Positions 34,727 to 43,838 of a DNA stretch of 64,000 nt are shown here, piece after piece. Both the position numbers and the translations under genes were made by a program. This stretch comes from Lawsonibacter hominis. GTDB lineage: Bacteria; Bacillota; Clostridia; Oscillospirales; Oscillospiraceae. The notes under the pieces were generated by a model. The model did no database searches, was not told where the DNA came from, and saw only the letters and a program-made list of their open reading frames with translations. Position 1 is the first letter of the stretch. Each line of letters opens with the position of its first letter. The stretch covers positions 53,554 through 117,553 of the forward strand of contig NZ_JACOPP010000010.1 in assembly GCF_014287895.1 (NCBI RefSeq), read 5' to 3'.

Positions 34727-36069
34727 GCTTTGGCCGCCTCCTTTGCCGCTTTTTCCTTAGCCGCCAGCTGGCGCAGTTCCATCTTGGTCATCCGGAAGGA
34801 CTGGACCAGGTGGAGCCGGCCGGGGCAGATGTAGTTGCAGGAGCCGCACTCGATGCAGTCCATGACGTTGAGGGCCTCGGCCTCCTTCCACATCCCCTTT
34901 CCGGCGTACAGATGCATGTACACGGGGGTCAGGTGCATGGGGCAGACGTTGACGCAGCGGGCGCAGCGCAGGCAGACCTCCTCGGTCTCAATGGGGGCGG
35001 CTTCCTTCCGGGTCAGGCAGAGCACCGCGTTGGTGCCCTTGATGATGCCGACCTCCAGCGTATGCTGGGCAATGCCCATCATGGGGCCGCCGGTGAGCAC
35101 CCGGTCGGGCTCCTCGGCAAAGCCCTTGGCCTCGTCAATCAGATGCTGGAAGGAGGTGCCCAGGGGCACCAGCAGGTTGCAGGGCTCCTTGACGGCGTCG
35201 CCGGTGACGGTGACGATGCGGTGGGTGACGGGCTTGCCTTCCACCACGGCGTCGTACACCGCGGCGGCGGTGCCGACGTTGAACACCGCGCAGCCCACAT
35301 GGGCGGGCAGGCCGCCGGGGGGCACCTCGCGGCCGGTGAGGCGCTGGATGAGCTGCTTCTCAGCGCCCTGGGGATACCGGGTGCGCAGGGACTCCACATG
35401 CACGTCGGCGCGGGCCCCCACCAGGGCCTGGAGATGCTCAATGGCGTCGGGCTTATTGGCCTCCACGCCGATGGTGGCGCTCTGCAGCCCGAAGGCCTGC
35501 ATCAGAATGCGCGCGCCGCCGATGACCCGCTCCCCCTGCTCCAGCATCAGCCGGTGGTCTGCGGTGATGTAGGGTTCGCACTCGGCGCCGTTAAGGATGA
35601 GGGTGTCCACCTTGCCGATGCCGGAACTGATCTTCACATGGGTGGGGAACCCGGCGCCGCCCATACCGGTAACGCCCGCTTCCTTGATGATCTCCACGAT
35701 CTCATCCGCCGTCAGCTTGGAGTAGTCGGGATGGGGCGTCAAGTCGGAGCCGAAGGTATCCTGGAAATCGTTCTCGATGACCACGGACATGACCTTGTTC
35801 CCGCCGGGATAAGGCCGGGGCTCTACCGCCGTCACCGTCCCGGACACAGACGCATGGATGGGGGCGCCCAGACCGGCGATCTCGCCGATCTTCTGTCCTA
35901 CCGTCACGTGGTCGCCCTTGGCCACCACGCTCTTGCAGGGCGCGCCGATGTGCATCGACATGGCGATGACGACCTGCTGGGGCGCGGCACCCAGGGGCGT
36001 CACTGCCTTGTGGCGTGTCGCCTCTTTCCGGTCATTGGGGTGCACGCCTCCATAAAAGCTTTGCTTCAT
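34723..36069 (-). CDS. rnfC: Rnf complex subunit C (NADH-side Fe-S flavoprotein)
   Basis: 448 residues. GGAGFPTHVK and LNGAECEPYIT form the nucleotide/FMN-binding fold shared with NuoF; an SLBB-type region follows; two 4Fe-4S motifs, CLRCARCVNVCP and CIECGSCNYICP, occur near the end. It reduces NAD+ with electrons from the membrane part. ATG 36069 has GAGGTGG just upstream; the frame extends further without support. First gene of the operon. Confidence 0.96.
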   Translation of the reverse strand: MKQSFYGGVHPNDRKEATRHKAVTPLGAAPQQVVIAMSMHIGAPCKSVVAKGDHVTVGQKIGEIAGLGAPIHASVSGTVTAVEPRPYPGGNKVMSVVIENDFQDTFGSDLTPHPDYSKLTADEIVEIIKEAGVTGMGGAGFPTHVKISSGIGKVDTLILNGAECEPYITADHRLMLEQGERVIGGARILMQAFGLQSATIGVEANKPDAIEHLQALVGARADVHVESLRTRYPQGAEKQLIQRLTGREVPPGGLPAHVGCAVFNVGTAAAVYDAVVEGKPVTHRIVTVTGDAVKEPCNLLVPLGTSFQHLIDEAKGFAEEPDRVLTGGPMMGIAQHTLEVGIIKGTNAVLCLTRKEAAPIETEEVCLRCARCVNVCPMHLTPVYMHLYAGKGMWKEAEALNVMDCIECGSCNYICPGRLHLVQSFRMTKMELRQLAAKEKAAKEAAKA

Positions 36070-36107
36070 AGGTCCACCTCGCAAATCAGGGCCCACACAC
36101 GGGCCGT

Positions 36108-36136
36108 ATTTTAGAGCCGTTTGACCGGTATTTCAA
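36108..36136 (-). promoter_or_regulatory. Promoter of the rnf operon
   Basis: Minus-strand TTGAAA (36131-36136), 17-base spacer, TAAAAT (36108-36113); leader of about 32 bases before rnfC. The adjoining 36137-36337 is AT-richer and has no further motif that I recognise. Confidence 0.7.
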
Positions 36137-36337
36137 ACAGAGTTATCATAACGCAGCGCACGCAAAATGTCCAGCAAAACCGTTCAGTTTAAGGTATTTT
36201 TCCACTATATTATCTACATTTCTCCCGATTTCGTTGTTAGCTCACACTAACTTCCGGCGCTCACAGCAAATTTCTTGCCATTGAGCGCCAGCCTCCTTGT
36301 TCAAAACGCAGAACCTTTGAAAGTCGGCAGGTTTGGA

Positions 36338-36366
36338 TTGACAAATTTCCGCCGGGGCGATATCAT
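36338..36366 (+). promoter_or_regulatory. Promoter of the ilvBNC operon
   Basis: Consensus TTGACA (36338-36343), 17-base spacer, TATCAT (36361-36366). Transcription starts near 36373 and runs into the T-box leader. Confidence 0.75.
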
Positions 36367-36372
36367 AACAAA

Positions 36373-36645
36373 TAATATTTGGCAAAGAGCCATGATCGGG
36401 TCAGTACGGGCGGCGCGCAAGCGCAGAGAGGGAGCGGCTGGTGTAAGCTTCCGTGAGGCCGTCCGGAAGGTCGCCCGGGAGCGGGCCGGCTGAACCTGGC
36501 GCCTGTTTGGAACACGGGCCCGGCAGTAAACCGGCACGGGTCCCCTCCGTTATCGGGGCAACGAGTGCGCGGGGATTTCCTGCGAATTTAGGTGGTACCA
36601 CGGAGTAGCGGCTTCGTCCTATGGGACGAAGCCGCTTTGTGTTTT
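36373..36645 (+). promoter_or_regulatory. T-box riboswitch controlling ilvBNC
   Basis: A long structured leader contains the T-box sequence AGGTGGTACCACGGAG (36590-36605), followed by a 13-bp terminator (36607-36619 with 36624-36636) and a T-rich tract to 36645. The stem I region (about 36395-36490) has AGAGAGGGAGCGGCTGGTG, resembling the AG bulge and distal loop. Uncharged tRNA binding would favour the antiterminator. I could not assign the specifier codon safely; an Ile, Val or Leu codon is expected from the genes. Confidence 0.9.
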
Positions 36646-36679
36646 TCCGAATTCCGGCCAAAGGAGGTCCTGAGCACCT

Positions 36680-38389
36680 ATGAGAATGAAAACCGCCCAG
36701 ATCCTGATGGAGTGCCTGCTGGAGCAGGGGGTCGATACGGTATTCGGCTACCCCGGCGGTACCATCCTGAATGTGTACGACGAGTTTGAGCTGCACGGTT
36801 ATAAAAACAAGGTCCGCCATATTCTGACCGCCCATGAGCAGGGGGCCTCCCATGCCGCCGACGGCTACGCCCGTTCCACTGGCAAGGTGGGGGTATGCTT
36901 CTCCACCTCCGGGCCCGGGGCCACCAATCTGACCACCGGCATCGCCACCGCCTATTACGACTCTTCCCCCGTGGTGTTCATCACCTGCAACGTCAGCGAG
37001 AATCTGATCGGCAAGGACTCCTTTCAGGAGGTGGACATCACCGGCATTTCCATGCCCATCACCAAGTGCAACTACCTGGTGCGGGACCCGGAGGCCCTGG
37101 CGGACGTGATGCGGGAGGCCTTTGCCATCGCCCGCTCCGGCCGCCCCGGTCCGGTGCTCATCGACATTGCCAAAAATGTCACCGCCGCCGAGGCGGATTA
37201 CACCCCCCTGCCTCTGGAGCAGCACGCTTCCCAGGGCCGGCTGGGGGCTATGCTCCGCCGGGCCAGCCACGACCTGAAGACGCCGGAACCGGACGCGGGC
37301 GATATCCAGACCCTGCTGGACCTGATCGAGACCGCCCGGATGCCTCTGGTGCTGGTGGGCGGCGGCGTCATCCGCTCCAAGGGCGCGGTGCCGGAGTTCC
37401 GCAGATTTGTGGAACGGCTGGGCGCCCCGGTGGCCTCCACCATCATGGGCGGCGGCGCGCTGCCGGGCAGCCATCCGCTGTTTACCGGCATGATCGGCAT
37501 GCACGGCTCCCACGCCTCCAATTACGCCGTGGACCAGTGCGATCTGCTCATCGCCATCGGCTGCCGGTTCTCCGACCGCGTGGCCACCGATCCGGCCACA
37601 TTTGCCAGGGGGGCCAAGATCGTCCACATCGACATCGACCGGGCGGAGATCGACAAGAATGTACGCACCGATCACCATATTATCGGGGACGCCCGGCGGG
37701 TGCTGGAGCTGCTCAATGAGCGCCTGCCCCAGCACGCATACCCCACCTGGAAGGAATGGGTCTTCTCCCATTCGGAAGTCCCCCTCAAGCGGGACGACAT
37801 TCTTCACCCCCACGAGATCCTGGAGACCGTTCAGGACGTGACGGACGGGGACGCCATCATCGTCACCGACGTGGGCCAGCATCAGATGTGGTGCGCCCAG
37901 TACTACCACTTCTCCCGTCCCGGGCAGTTCATCACCTCCGGCGGGTTCGGCACCATGGGCTTCGGCCTGGGCGCCGCTATGGGCGCCGCCGTGGGCAACC
38001 CCGGCAAGGTAGTGGTCCACTGCACCGGCGACGGCTGCTTCCGCATGAACTGCCACGAGCTGTGCACCGAAGAGCACTACGGCATCCCGGTGATCACCGT
38101 TATCTTCAATAACCGCACCTTGGGCATGGTCCGCCAGTGGCAGAACCTCATTTACAAAAAGCGTTTCTCCCAGACCGATCTGGATCGGGGCCCCGATTTC
38201 ATCAAGCTGGCCGAGGCCTACGGTATTCCCGGGGAACGCGCCGCCGACCAGGCCCAGTTTGAGGCTGCCTTCCGCCGGGCGGTCGCCTGCGGAACCTCTT
38301 ATGTGATCGAGTGCGCCATCGACAAGGACGCCATGGTCCACCCCATGGTCTCCGCCGGCACGCCGGTCACCGACTTTATTCTGGATTAA
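36680..38389 (+). CDS. ilvB: Acetolactate synthase large (catalytic) subunit
   Basis: 569 residues, the standard length. The N-terminal thiamine-diphosphate domain has VFGYPGGTILNVYDE and the catalytic Glu in HILTAHEQGASHAADGYAR; the C-terminal domain has the TPP motif GDGCFRMNCHEL, then NNRTLGMVRQWQ. It condenses pyruvate with pyruvate or 2-oxobutyrate, the first common step of valine and isoleucine synthesis. RBS AAGGAGG (36661-36667) is 12 bases before the ATG; the internal ATG 36686 is a possible alternative. First gene behind the T-box. Confidence 0.95.
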   Translation: MRMKTAQILMECLLEQGVDTVFGYPGGTILNVYDEFELHGYKNKVRHILTAHEQGASHAADGYARSTGKVGVCFSTSGPGATNLTTGIATAYYDSSPVVFITCNVSENLIGKDSFQEVDITGISMPITKCNYLVRDPEALADVMREAFAIARSGRPGPVLIDIAKNVTAAEADYTPLPLEQHASQGRLGAMLRRASHDLKTPEPDAGDIQTLLDLIETARMPLVLVGGGVIRSKGAVPEFRRFVERLGAPVASTIMGGGALPGSHPLFTGMIGMHGSHASNYAVDQCDLLIAIGCRFSDRVATDPATFARGAKIVHIDIDRAEIDKNVRTDHHIIGDARRVLELLNERLPQHAYPTWKEWVFSHSEVPLKRDDILHPHEILETVQDVTDGDAIIVTDVGQHQMWCAQYYHFSRPGQFITSGGFGTMGFGLGAAMGAAVGNPGKVVVHCTGDGCFRMNCHELCTEEHYGIPVITVIFNNRTLGMVRQWQNLIYKKRFSQTDLDRGPDFIKLAEAYGIPGERAADQAQFEAAFRRAVACGTSYVIECAIDKDAMVHPMVSAGTPVTDFILD

Positions 38390-38401
38390 GGGGGCGACGA
38401 T

Positions 38402-38962
38402 ATGAACGACGCCAACGCAGTCAAGCGCCACACCCTCTCCGTACTGGTGGAGAACGCCGCAGGCGTGCTCTCTCAGGTCTCCCGGCTCTTCTCCCGGAAG
38501 GGCTACAACATCGAATCCCTGGCCGTGGGCACCACCGACGATCCGGCGATCTCCCGCATCACCATTGAAGTGCTGGCCGACAACGCCATGATCGAGCAGA
38601 TCATGAATCAGCTGCGCAAGCAGTTTCCCGTCTACTCCGTGCAGGAGCTGCTGCCGGAGCGGTCCATCCGCCGGGAACTGGTCATGTTCAAGGTCCGGGC
38701 CGAGACCCCGGACATTCGCAATGAGATCATTCAGATCGCCAACATCTTCCGCGCCTCCATCATCGATGTATCCCTCAAGTCCCTCACGCTGGCCCTCATC
38801 GGCGACGAGACCAAGGCCGAGGCCATGCAGCGCCTGCTGGAGGCCTTCGGTATCCTCGAACTGGTGCGCACCGGCATGGTGGCGCTGGAGCGGGGCGCCT
38901 ATACGATCAGCGACGAGAACAAGGAGCAGGCGGAATTTAATTTGGGAAAGAATTTCCTGTAA
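38402..38962 (+). CDS. ilvN: Acetolactate synthase small (regulatory) subunit
   Basis: 186 residues. N-terminal ACT domain (TLSVLVENAAGVLSQVSRLF, RKGYNIESLAVGTT) that binds the feedback inhibitor valine in the family, followed by the C-terminal domain that stimulates the large subunit. It lies 12 bases after ilvB with AAGGGGG as RBS. The longer form with a full C-terminal domain is the IlvH/IlvN type. Confidence 0.94.
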   Translation: MNDANAVKRHTLSVLVENAAGVLSQVSRLFSRKGYNIESLAVGTTDDPAISRITIEVLADNAMIEQIMNQLRKQFPVYSVQELLPERSIRRELVMFKVRAETPDIRNEIIQIANIFRASIIDVSLKSLTLALIGDETKAEAMQRLLEAFGILELVRTGMVALERGAYTISDENKEQAEFNLGKNFL

Positions 38963-39048
38963 GATTGTATCACAGTTATCATTCTTTTTCCCTTCTCCGT
39001 GTTATTATGAACCACAAGTATCCTATTTCTATTAAGGAGTGTATCATC

Positions 39049-40068
39049 ATGGCAAAGATGTACTATGAAAAGGACTGTGAGCTCAGCTATCTCAACGGCA
39101 AAAAGATCGCCATCATCGGCTATGGCTCCCAGGGTCACGCCCATGCCCTCAACCTGAAGGATTCCGGCTGCGACGTGTGCGTGGGTCTGCGGGAGGGCTC
39201 CAAGCGCTGGAGCGAAGCGGAGAAGGCCGGCCTGGCGGTCAAGACCGTTCCCGAGGCCGCCAAATGGGGCGACATCGTTATGATCCTCATCAACGACGAG
39301 GTCCAGGCGGACGTCTACAGGAAGGACATCGCTCCCTACATGACCGAAGGCAAGGCGTTGGCGTTTGCGCACGGTTTTAATATCCGCTATCAGCAGATCG
39401 TCCCGCCCGCCGGTGTGGACGTGTTCATGGCGGCCCCCAAGGGCCCCGGCCACACCGTTCGTTCCCAGTATGTGGCGGGCAAGGGCGTGCCCTGCCTGGT
39501 GGCGGTGGAGCAGAACGCCACCGGCAACGCCTATAAGATCGCCCTGGCTTACATTGCCGGCATCGGCGGCGCCCGCGCCGGCGTGATGGAGACCACCTTC
39601 CACGACGAGACGGAGACCGACCTGTTCGGCGAGCAGGCCGTGCTGTGCGGCGGCGTGGTGGACCTGATGAAGTGCGGCTTCGAGACCCTGGTGGAGGCCG
39701 GTTACGAGCCGGAGAACGCCTACTTTGAGTGCATCCACGAGATGAAGCTCATCATCGACCTGATCAACAAGGGCGGCGTGGCGGCCATGAACTACTCCAT
39801 TTCCGACACCGCCGAGTACGGCGAGTACGTCTCCGGTCCCCGGGTTCTGCCCTATGAGGAGACCAAGAAGAACATGAAGGCGGTCCTCGCGGACATTCAG
39901 GACGGCACGTTCGCCGGCAAGTGGATCGCCGAGAACAAGAATGGCCGCACCTTCTTCAATTCCAAGCGCGCCAACCTGGCCAAGCATCCGATGGAGATCG
40001 TGGGCGCCGAGCTGCGCAAGAACATGATCTGGGGCGGCGACAAGGATCTGGACAGCGCCTCCAACTAA
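39049..40068 (+). CDS. ilvC: Ketol-acid reductoisomerase (class I)
   Basis: 339 residues. Rossmann motif GYGSQGHAHALNLKDSG with the cofactor loop LREGSKRW suggests NADPH use. The KARI domain has FHDETETDLFGEQAVLCGG and ECIHEMKLI with the metal-binding Glu and Asp residues. It isomerises and reduces acetolactate. ATG 39049 follows TAAGGAG at 39033-39038; the open frame extends back 84 bases but without support. The 86-base gap after ilvN has no terminator, so it is read as the third gene of the T-box operon. Confidence 0.95.
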   Translation: MAKMYYEKDCELSYLNGKKIAIIGYGSQGHAHALNLKDSGCDVCVGLREGSKRWSEAEKAGLAVKTVPEAAKWGDIVMILINDEVQADVYRKDIAPYMTEGKALAFAHGFNIRYQQIVPPAGVDVFMAAPKGPGHTVRSQYVAGKGVPCLVAVEQNATGNAYKIALAYIAGIGGARAGVMETTFHDETETDLFGEQAVLCGGVVDLMKCGFETLVEAGYEPENAYFECIHEMKLIIDLINKGGVAAMNYSISDTAEYGEYVSGPRVLPYEETKKNMKAVLADIQDGTFAGKWIAENKNGRTFFNSKRANLAKHPMEIVGAELRKNMIWGGDKDLDSASN

Positions 40069-40080
40069 ACCACGCTGCAT

Positions 40081-40112
40081 AAAGCGGCCGCCCCATCCGG
40101 GACGGCCGCTTT
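40081..40112 (+). terminator. Terminator of ilvBNC
   Basis: 10-bp stem AAAGCGGCCG (40081-40090) with its complement 40103-40112, partly extended inside by CCC/GGG, 12 bases past the ilvC stop. Confidence 0.85.
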
Positions 40113-40200
40113 CCTGCGTAATGGCCTGTGTCGATCCCCCACGGATTTCCTTTGCTCTGCAGCATTTCCCGCCACCCCTGTGCCAAACGCCGCCTGCCGC

Positions 40201-40964
40201 CTATTCGTATTTCTTTCCGGCAAAATAGGTGGGCAGGCAAAAGCCCAGGCAGGCAAAGAGGGTGAGCGGCAGCTCCGCGCTGAGCGCGTGCCCCGGCCAA
40301 AGCGTATGGACCGCCCACCACAGGGGCGGGAAAGCCACCTCCGTTCCCAGCAGCCACACCCGCATGGCGTTGAGCACATGGGGCCAGTTGCTGTTGTTGA
40401 AATGGACCCCCGGTAGGTTCATACGAAAGACCCCGTCCCCATAAAAGCTGATCTTGTTCTCATCATAATACCGGGGCAGGCTCTCCCGCGCCAAAAAGCA
40501 CAGCCATGCTCCGAAGAGCACGCACAGCATGACTACCAGCAGCACCGTGCTCCCCATCTCTTCCCAGGAGAAGCCCATGGCCAGCAGCAGCGCCACCTCC
40601 CCCGCCGCCGCCAGGGCGCACAGCACCCAGGCCAGCCGCCACCCCTTCCGCCGCCGGGCACGAACGCGCTGTTCTCCGGCGGAGAGCCGCACGGCGGAGC
40701 TTACCAGCCGCTCCACCTCCCCGGCCTCCAGCGTCTCCCGCTCCTGGGTGCGCTGTCCCCGCAGAAGTTGGTCACCGTCACGCCCAAAAGCTCGCTCAGC
40801 GGGGCGAGCAGCGCCACATCCGGCATGCTCAGGCCCCGCTCCCATTTGCTTACCGCCTTATCGGAAACAAACAGGCGCTGCGCCAGCTCTTTCTGCGTCA
40901 TTCCGCCCTCCCGCCGCAGCCCGGCCACAAAGGCGCCGAATCGTGCCTTGTCAATCTCGTACAT
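40201..40964 (-). pseudogene. XRE-family regulator with membrane domain, single-base frameshift
   Basis: The first 63 or so residues (MYEIDKARFGAFVAGLRREG, then MTQKELAQRLFVSDKAVSKWERG) are a standard Cro/C1 helix-turn-helix ending LSELLGVTVT. The frame then goes off into a basic tail and stops at 40701. A second frame carries on exactly where the first should: LLRGQRTQERETLEAGEVERLV and then membrane helices to 40201. Restoring one base near 40769-40771, giving TELLRGQRTQ, joins them into about 254 residues of a known HTH-plus-membrane-protein type. Either a real inactivating deletion or a sequencing error. RBS GGAGGG precedes the ATG at 40964. Confidence 0.85.
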
Positions 40965-41060
40965 TCCGTACCCTCCTTTGGGCCCATTTTAGGCGGCGGC
41001 GCCCGCTCCTGTCAACCGACCAGCGGTAGAATCCAGCGCCCCCAGGGGCCTGCGGCGGTT

Positions 41061-41750
41061 TTACGGCTGCGTTTCCTCCCCCAGCCCCATCACGTCGATG
41101 GAGTGATGCATGTGGATGGCCATGGCGTGCTCCGCCCCCGCCGCGTCCCGTTTCTGCAAAAACTCCAGCAGCAGCGCATGATCCCGCAGGGTGTCCTCCG
41201 CCAGCTGCGCCCCGTGTCCGCCGGAGACGATGGCGGCGGACACGGCCTGGTCGATCATGGGCAGCAGGCGCACCATGAACTCGTTGTGGGCGGCCCGGAC
41301 GATGGCCGCGTGAAAGGCCCGGTCGGCCTGGGTACGGTCCTCGCCCAAGCGGATGCAGCGCTCCACATCCGCGCCCCGCCGCAGGATCTCCGCCAGTTCC
41401 CCCTCCGTGGCCCGGCGGCAGGCCAGCCGGGCGGCCCTGGGCTCAAAAATAGAGCGCAGCTCAAACAGGTCCCGCAGCTGCCCCCTGGCATAGTCCACTC
41501 CGGAAAAACCGAAATCGTCGATCTCACCCACCCGCTGCGACACATAGGTCCCTTTGCCCCGGCGCACCTCCAGCACCCCCCGGGTACACAGGGTACGGAT
41601 GGCCTCCCGCAGCGTGGCGCGGCTCACGCCCAGCCCGGCGGCGAGCTCCACTTCGTTGGGCAGCTTCTCCCCGGGCTTTCTGCGCCCCTCCACCACGATA
41701 TGATTATACAGACTCTCAGCGGTCTGCTGCGTCCGGTTCTTCTTTTCCAT
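41061..41750 (-). CDS. GntR-family (FadR/FCD) transcriptional regulator
   Basis: 229 residues. N-terminal winged helix with KLPNEVELAAGLGVSRATLREAIRTL and VRRGKGTYVS, then an all-helical FCD ligand domain (residues about 90-215) with the metal-site pattern of Asp/His residues (DRAFHAAIVRAAHNEF, later DHALLLEF). Such proteins are repressors released by small organic acids. It is divergently transcribed from ilvD, 105 bases apart, so ilvD and itself are the most likely targets; the effector is unknown. Start ATG 41750 is followed directly by the basic N-terminus MEKKNRTQQ. Confidence 0.9.
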   Translation of the reverse strand: MEKKNRTQQTAESLYNHIVVEGRRKPGEKLPNEVELAAGLGVSRATLREAIRTLCTRGVLEVRRGKGTYVSQRVGEIDDFGFSGVDYARGQLRDLFELRSIFEPRAARLACRRATEGELAEILRRGADVERCIRLGEDRTQADRAFHAAIVRAAHNEFMVRLLPMIDQAVSAAIVSGGHGAQLAEDTLRDHALLLEFLQKRDAAGAEHAMAIHMHHSIDVMGLGEETQP

Positions 41751-41772
41751 GCACTTACCTCCAGGTCAGTTC

Positions 41773-41801
41773 TTGACAGTGCTGCTTCTATCCTATAGTA
41801 T
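41773..41801 (+). promoter_or_regulatory. Promoter of ilvD
   Basis: Consensus TTGACA (41773-41778), 17-base spacer, TAGTAT (41796-41801), in the divergent gap with the GntR gene. No convincing operator palindrome was found by eye. Confidence 0.7.
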
Positions 41802-41855
41802 AAAGTCAGACAATGCAAGTGTCATCATACATCTTTTTACATAAGGAGGTCTCCC

Positions 41856-43517
41856 ATGCGCAGCGACAATGTAAAGAAGGGCGTCCCCGCCGCCCCCAAC
41901 CGCTCCCTGTTCTATGCCCTGGGCTACACCAAGGAGGAGCTGGAGCGTCCCCTCATCGGCGTGGTCTGTTCCTACAATGAGATCGTCCCCGGCCATATGA
42001 ACCTGGACAAGATCGCCGAGGCCGTAAAGGCCGGCGTCCGCGCCGCGGGCGGCACCCCCGTCGAGTTCCCCGCCATCGCCGTGTGCGACGGCATTGCCAT
42101 GGGACATGTGGGCATGAAATACTCCCTGGTCACCCGGGACCTCATTGCCGACTCCACCGAGGCCATGGCCATGGCCCATCAGTTCGACGGTCTGGTCATG
42201 ATCCCCAACTGCGACAAGAACGTGCCCGGCCTGCTGATGGCCGCCGCCCGGGTCAACATCCCCACCATCTTCTGTTCCGGCGGCCCCATGCTGGCCGGTC
42301 ACCTGACCGACGGCCGGCGCACCTGCCTGAGCCATATGTTCGAGGCGGTGGGCTCCTACTACGCCGGCAAGCTGGATGAGGCCGGTGTGGAGGAGTATGA
42401 GCGCAATGCCTGCCCCACCTGCGGCTCCTGCTCCGGCATGTATACCGCCAATTCCATGAACTGTCTGACCGAGGCCATCGGCATGGCCCTCAAGGGCAAC
42501 GGCACCATCCCTGCCGTCTACTCCGCCCGCCTGCGTCTGGCCAAGCATACCGGCATGCAGATCATGGAACTGGTCAAGCGGGACATCAAGCCCCGCGACA
42601 TCATGACCGAGGCCGCTTTCCACAACGCCGACACGGTGGACATGGCCTTGGGCTGCTCCACCAACACCATGCTCCACCTGCCCGCCATCGCCCATGAATG
42701 CGGCATCGAACTCTCGCTGGACATGTCCAACGAGATCTCCTCCCGCACGCCCAACCTGTGCCATCTGGCCCCCGCCGGCGAGACCTACATGGAGGACCTG
42801 GACCGGGCGGGCGGCGTCCACGCCGTCATGGCGGAGCTGAAGCAAAAGGGCCTTCTGGACACCGGCGTGCTGACCGTTACGGGCAAAACGCTGGAGGAAA
42901 ACCTGGAGGGCGTGGTCAACCGGGACCCGGAGCTGATCCGGCCCATCGACCGCCCCTACTCCGCCGACGGCGGCATCGCCGTGCTCAAGGGCAACCTGGC
43001 TCCCGAGGGCTGCGTGGTCAAGCGCTCCGCCGTCGCCCCGGAGATGATGTCCCACACCGGCCCGGCCCGCGTGTTCGACAGCGAGGACGACGCCATCCAG
43101 GCCATCTACGACGGCAAGATCGTCCCGGGCGACGTGGTCATCATCCGCTATGAGGGCCCCAAGGGCGGCCCCGGCATGCGCGAGATGCTCAACCCCACCT
43201 CCGCCATCGTGGGTATGGGCCTTGGCTCCTCTGTCGCCCTCATCACCGACGGCCGCTTCTCCGGCGCCACCCGCGGCGCGGCCATCGGCCATGTCTCCCC
43301 CGAAGCCGCCCTGGGCGGCCCCATCGCCTTTGTGGAGGAGGGGGATCTGGTCTGCATCGACATTCCCTCCTGTAAGATCGAGGTCCGGGTGGACGAGGCC
43401 GTTCTGGCCGCGCGCAAGGCCGCCTGGACCTGCCCCGAGCCCCGGATCAAGACCGGCTATCTGGCCCGCTACGCCAAACAGGTCTCCTCCGCCGCCCGCG
43501 GCGCGGTGCTGGAATAA
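41856..43517 (+). CDS. ilvD: Dihydroxy-acid dehydratase
   Basis: 553 residues. The Fe-S cluster ligands are visible in MIPNCDKNVPG and CPTCGSCSGMYTANSMNC, along with the early conserved stretch VCDGIAMGHVGMKYSL. GPKGGPGMREMLNPTSAI and LITDGRFSGATRGAAIGH near the end are family hallmarks. It dehydrates dihydroxyisovalerate and dihydroxymethylvalerate to the keto acids, completing the route begun by ilvBN and ilvC. RBS AAGGAGG (41843-41849). It is separated from ilvBNC and has its own promoter and a neighbouring GntR regulator, so it is not under the T-box. Confidence 0.96.
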   Translation: MRSDNVKKGVPAAPNRSLFYALGYTKEELERPLIGVVCSYNEIVPGHMNLDKIAEAVKAGVRAAGGTPVEFPAIAVCDGIAMGHVGMKYSLVTRDLIADSTEAMAMAHQFDGLVMIPNCDKNVPGLLMAAARVNIPTIFCSGGPMLAGHLTDGRRTCLSHMFEAVGSYYAGKLDEAGVEEYERNACPTCGSCSGMYTANSMNCLTEAIGMALKGNGTIPAVYSARLRLAKHTGMQIMELVKRDIKPRDIMTEAAFHNADTVDMALGCSTNTMLHLPAIAHECGIELSLDMSNEISSRTPNLCHLAPAGETYMEDLDRAGGVHAVMAELKQKGLLDTGVLTVTGKTLEENLEGVVNRDPELIRPIDRPYSADGGIAVLKGNLAPEGCVVKRSAVAPEMMSHTGPARVFDSEDDAIQAIYDGKIVPGDVVIIRYEGPKGGPGMREMLNPTSAIVGMGLGSSVALITDGRFSGATRGAAIGHVSPEAALGGPIAFVEEGDLVCIDIPSCKIEVRVDEAVLAARKAAWTCPEPRIKTGYLARYAKQVSSAARGAVLE

Positions 43518-43518
43518 G

Positions 43519-43735
43519 CGGCCCGCGCGTGCATGTTCGCGGGCTGAGCCGTGTTTTTTCTGAGACGCATGTCCTCAAAAAATACGGATCTCCATTCCCT
43601 TCGCCGCTGCGGCGGCGAACCTCCTGCGCAGGGCGTTCTCCTTTGCAGGAACCCTTTGTTTTCCTGCATCGGCTCAAGGCTTTCCGACAGGCCGGGGGCG
43701 TCTTGCAAAACCGGATTCCCAAACATCAATTCCAA
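43519..43735 (-). repeat. Diverged terminator-associated element, copy D
   Basis: After a weak hairpin (GCCCGCG at 43519-43525 with 43536-43542) comes a degenerate version of the element core: on the minus strand, arms CCGT...TTTTTT and AAAAAA...ACGG (43546-43584) enclose GACATGCGTC, close to GACATGCGCGTC of copy A. Next is a TTCGCCGC/GCGGCGAA hairpin (43598-43617), and near 43675-43690 an AAGGCTTTCCGACAGGC end resembling the AGGCTTTTTCGACAGCCTG end of copy C. Same component order as copy C. It lies between converging ilvD and a CmpB-type gene. Confidence 0.5.
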
Positions 43736-43777
43736 ACAAAAGTTGCATAGGATCGCCATTGCGATCCTATGCAACTT
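43736..43777. terminator. Bidirectional terminator between ilvD and the CmpB-type gene
   Basis: 19-bp perfect stem (43736-43754 with 43759-43777), CATT loop, A-rich and T-rich outer ends. Confidence 0.92.
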
Positions 43778-43838
43778 TTTTAAGGGGCATATTGCCGGCT
43801 CGGGCCTGAAAGCTGCATGGTTGCAGCCATCCCCATTT

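Noticed and set aside
33254..36114. Two long plus-strand frames opposite rnfG, rnfD and rnfC
   Set aside because: Mirror frames of a conserved operon; His/Gly/Ala-rich translations without homology signs.
36275..36493. Open frame of 72 codons upstream of ilvB
   Set aside because: It lies across the ilvBNC promoter and T-box stem I; no RBS.
43447..43774. Minus-strand frames in the gap after ilvD
   Set aside because: They overlap the ilvD end, a degenerate repeat element and a terminator; no RBS.
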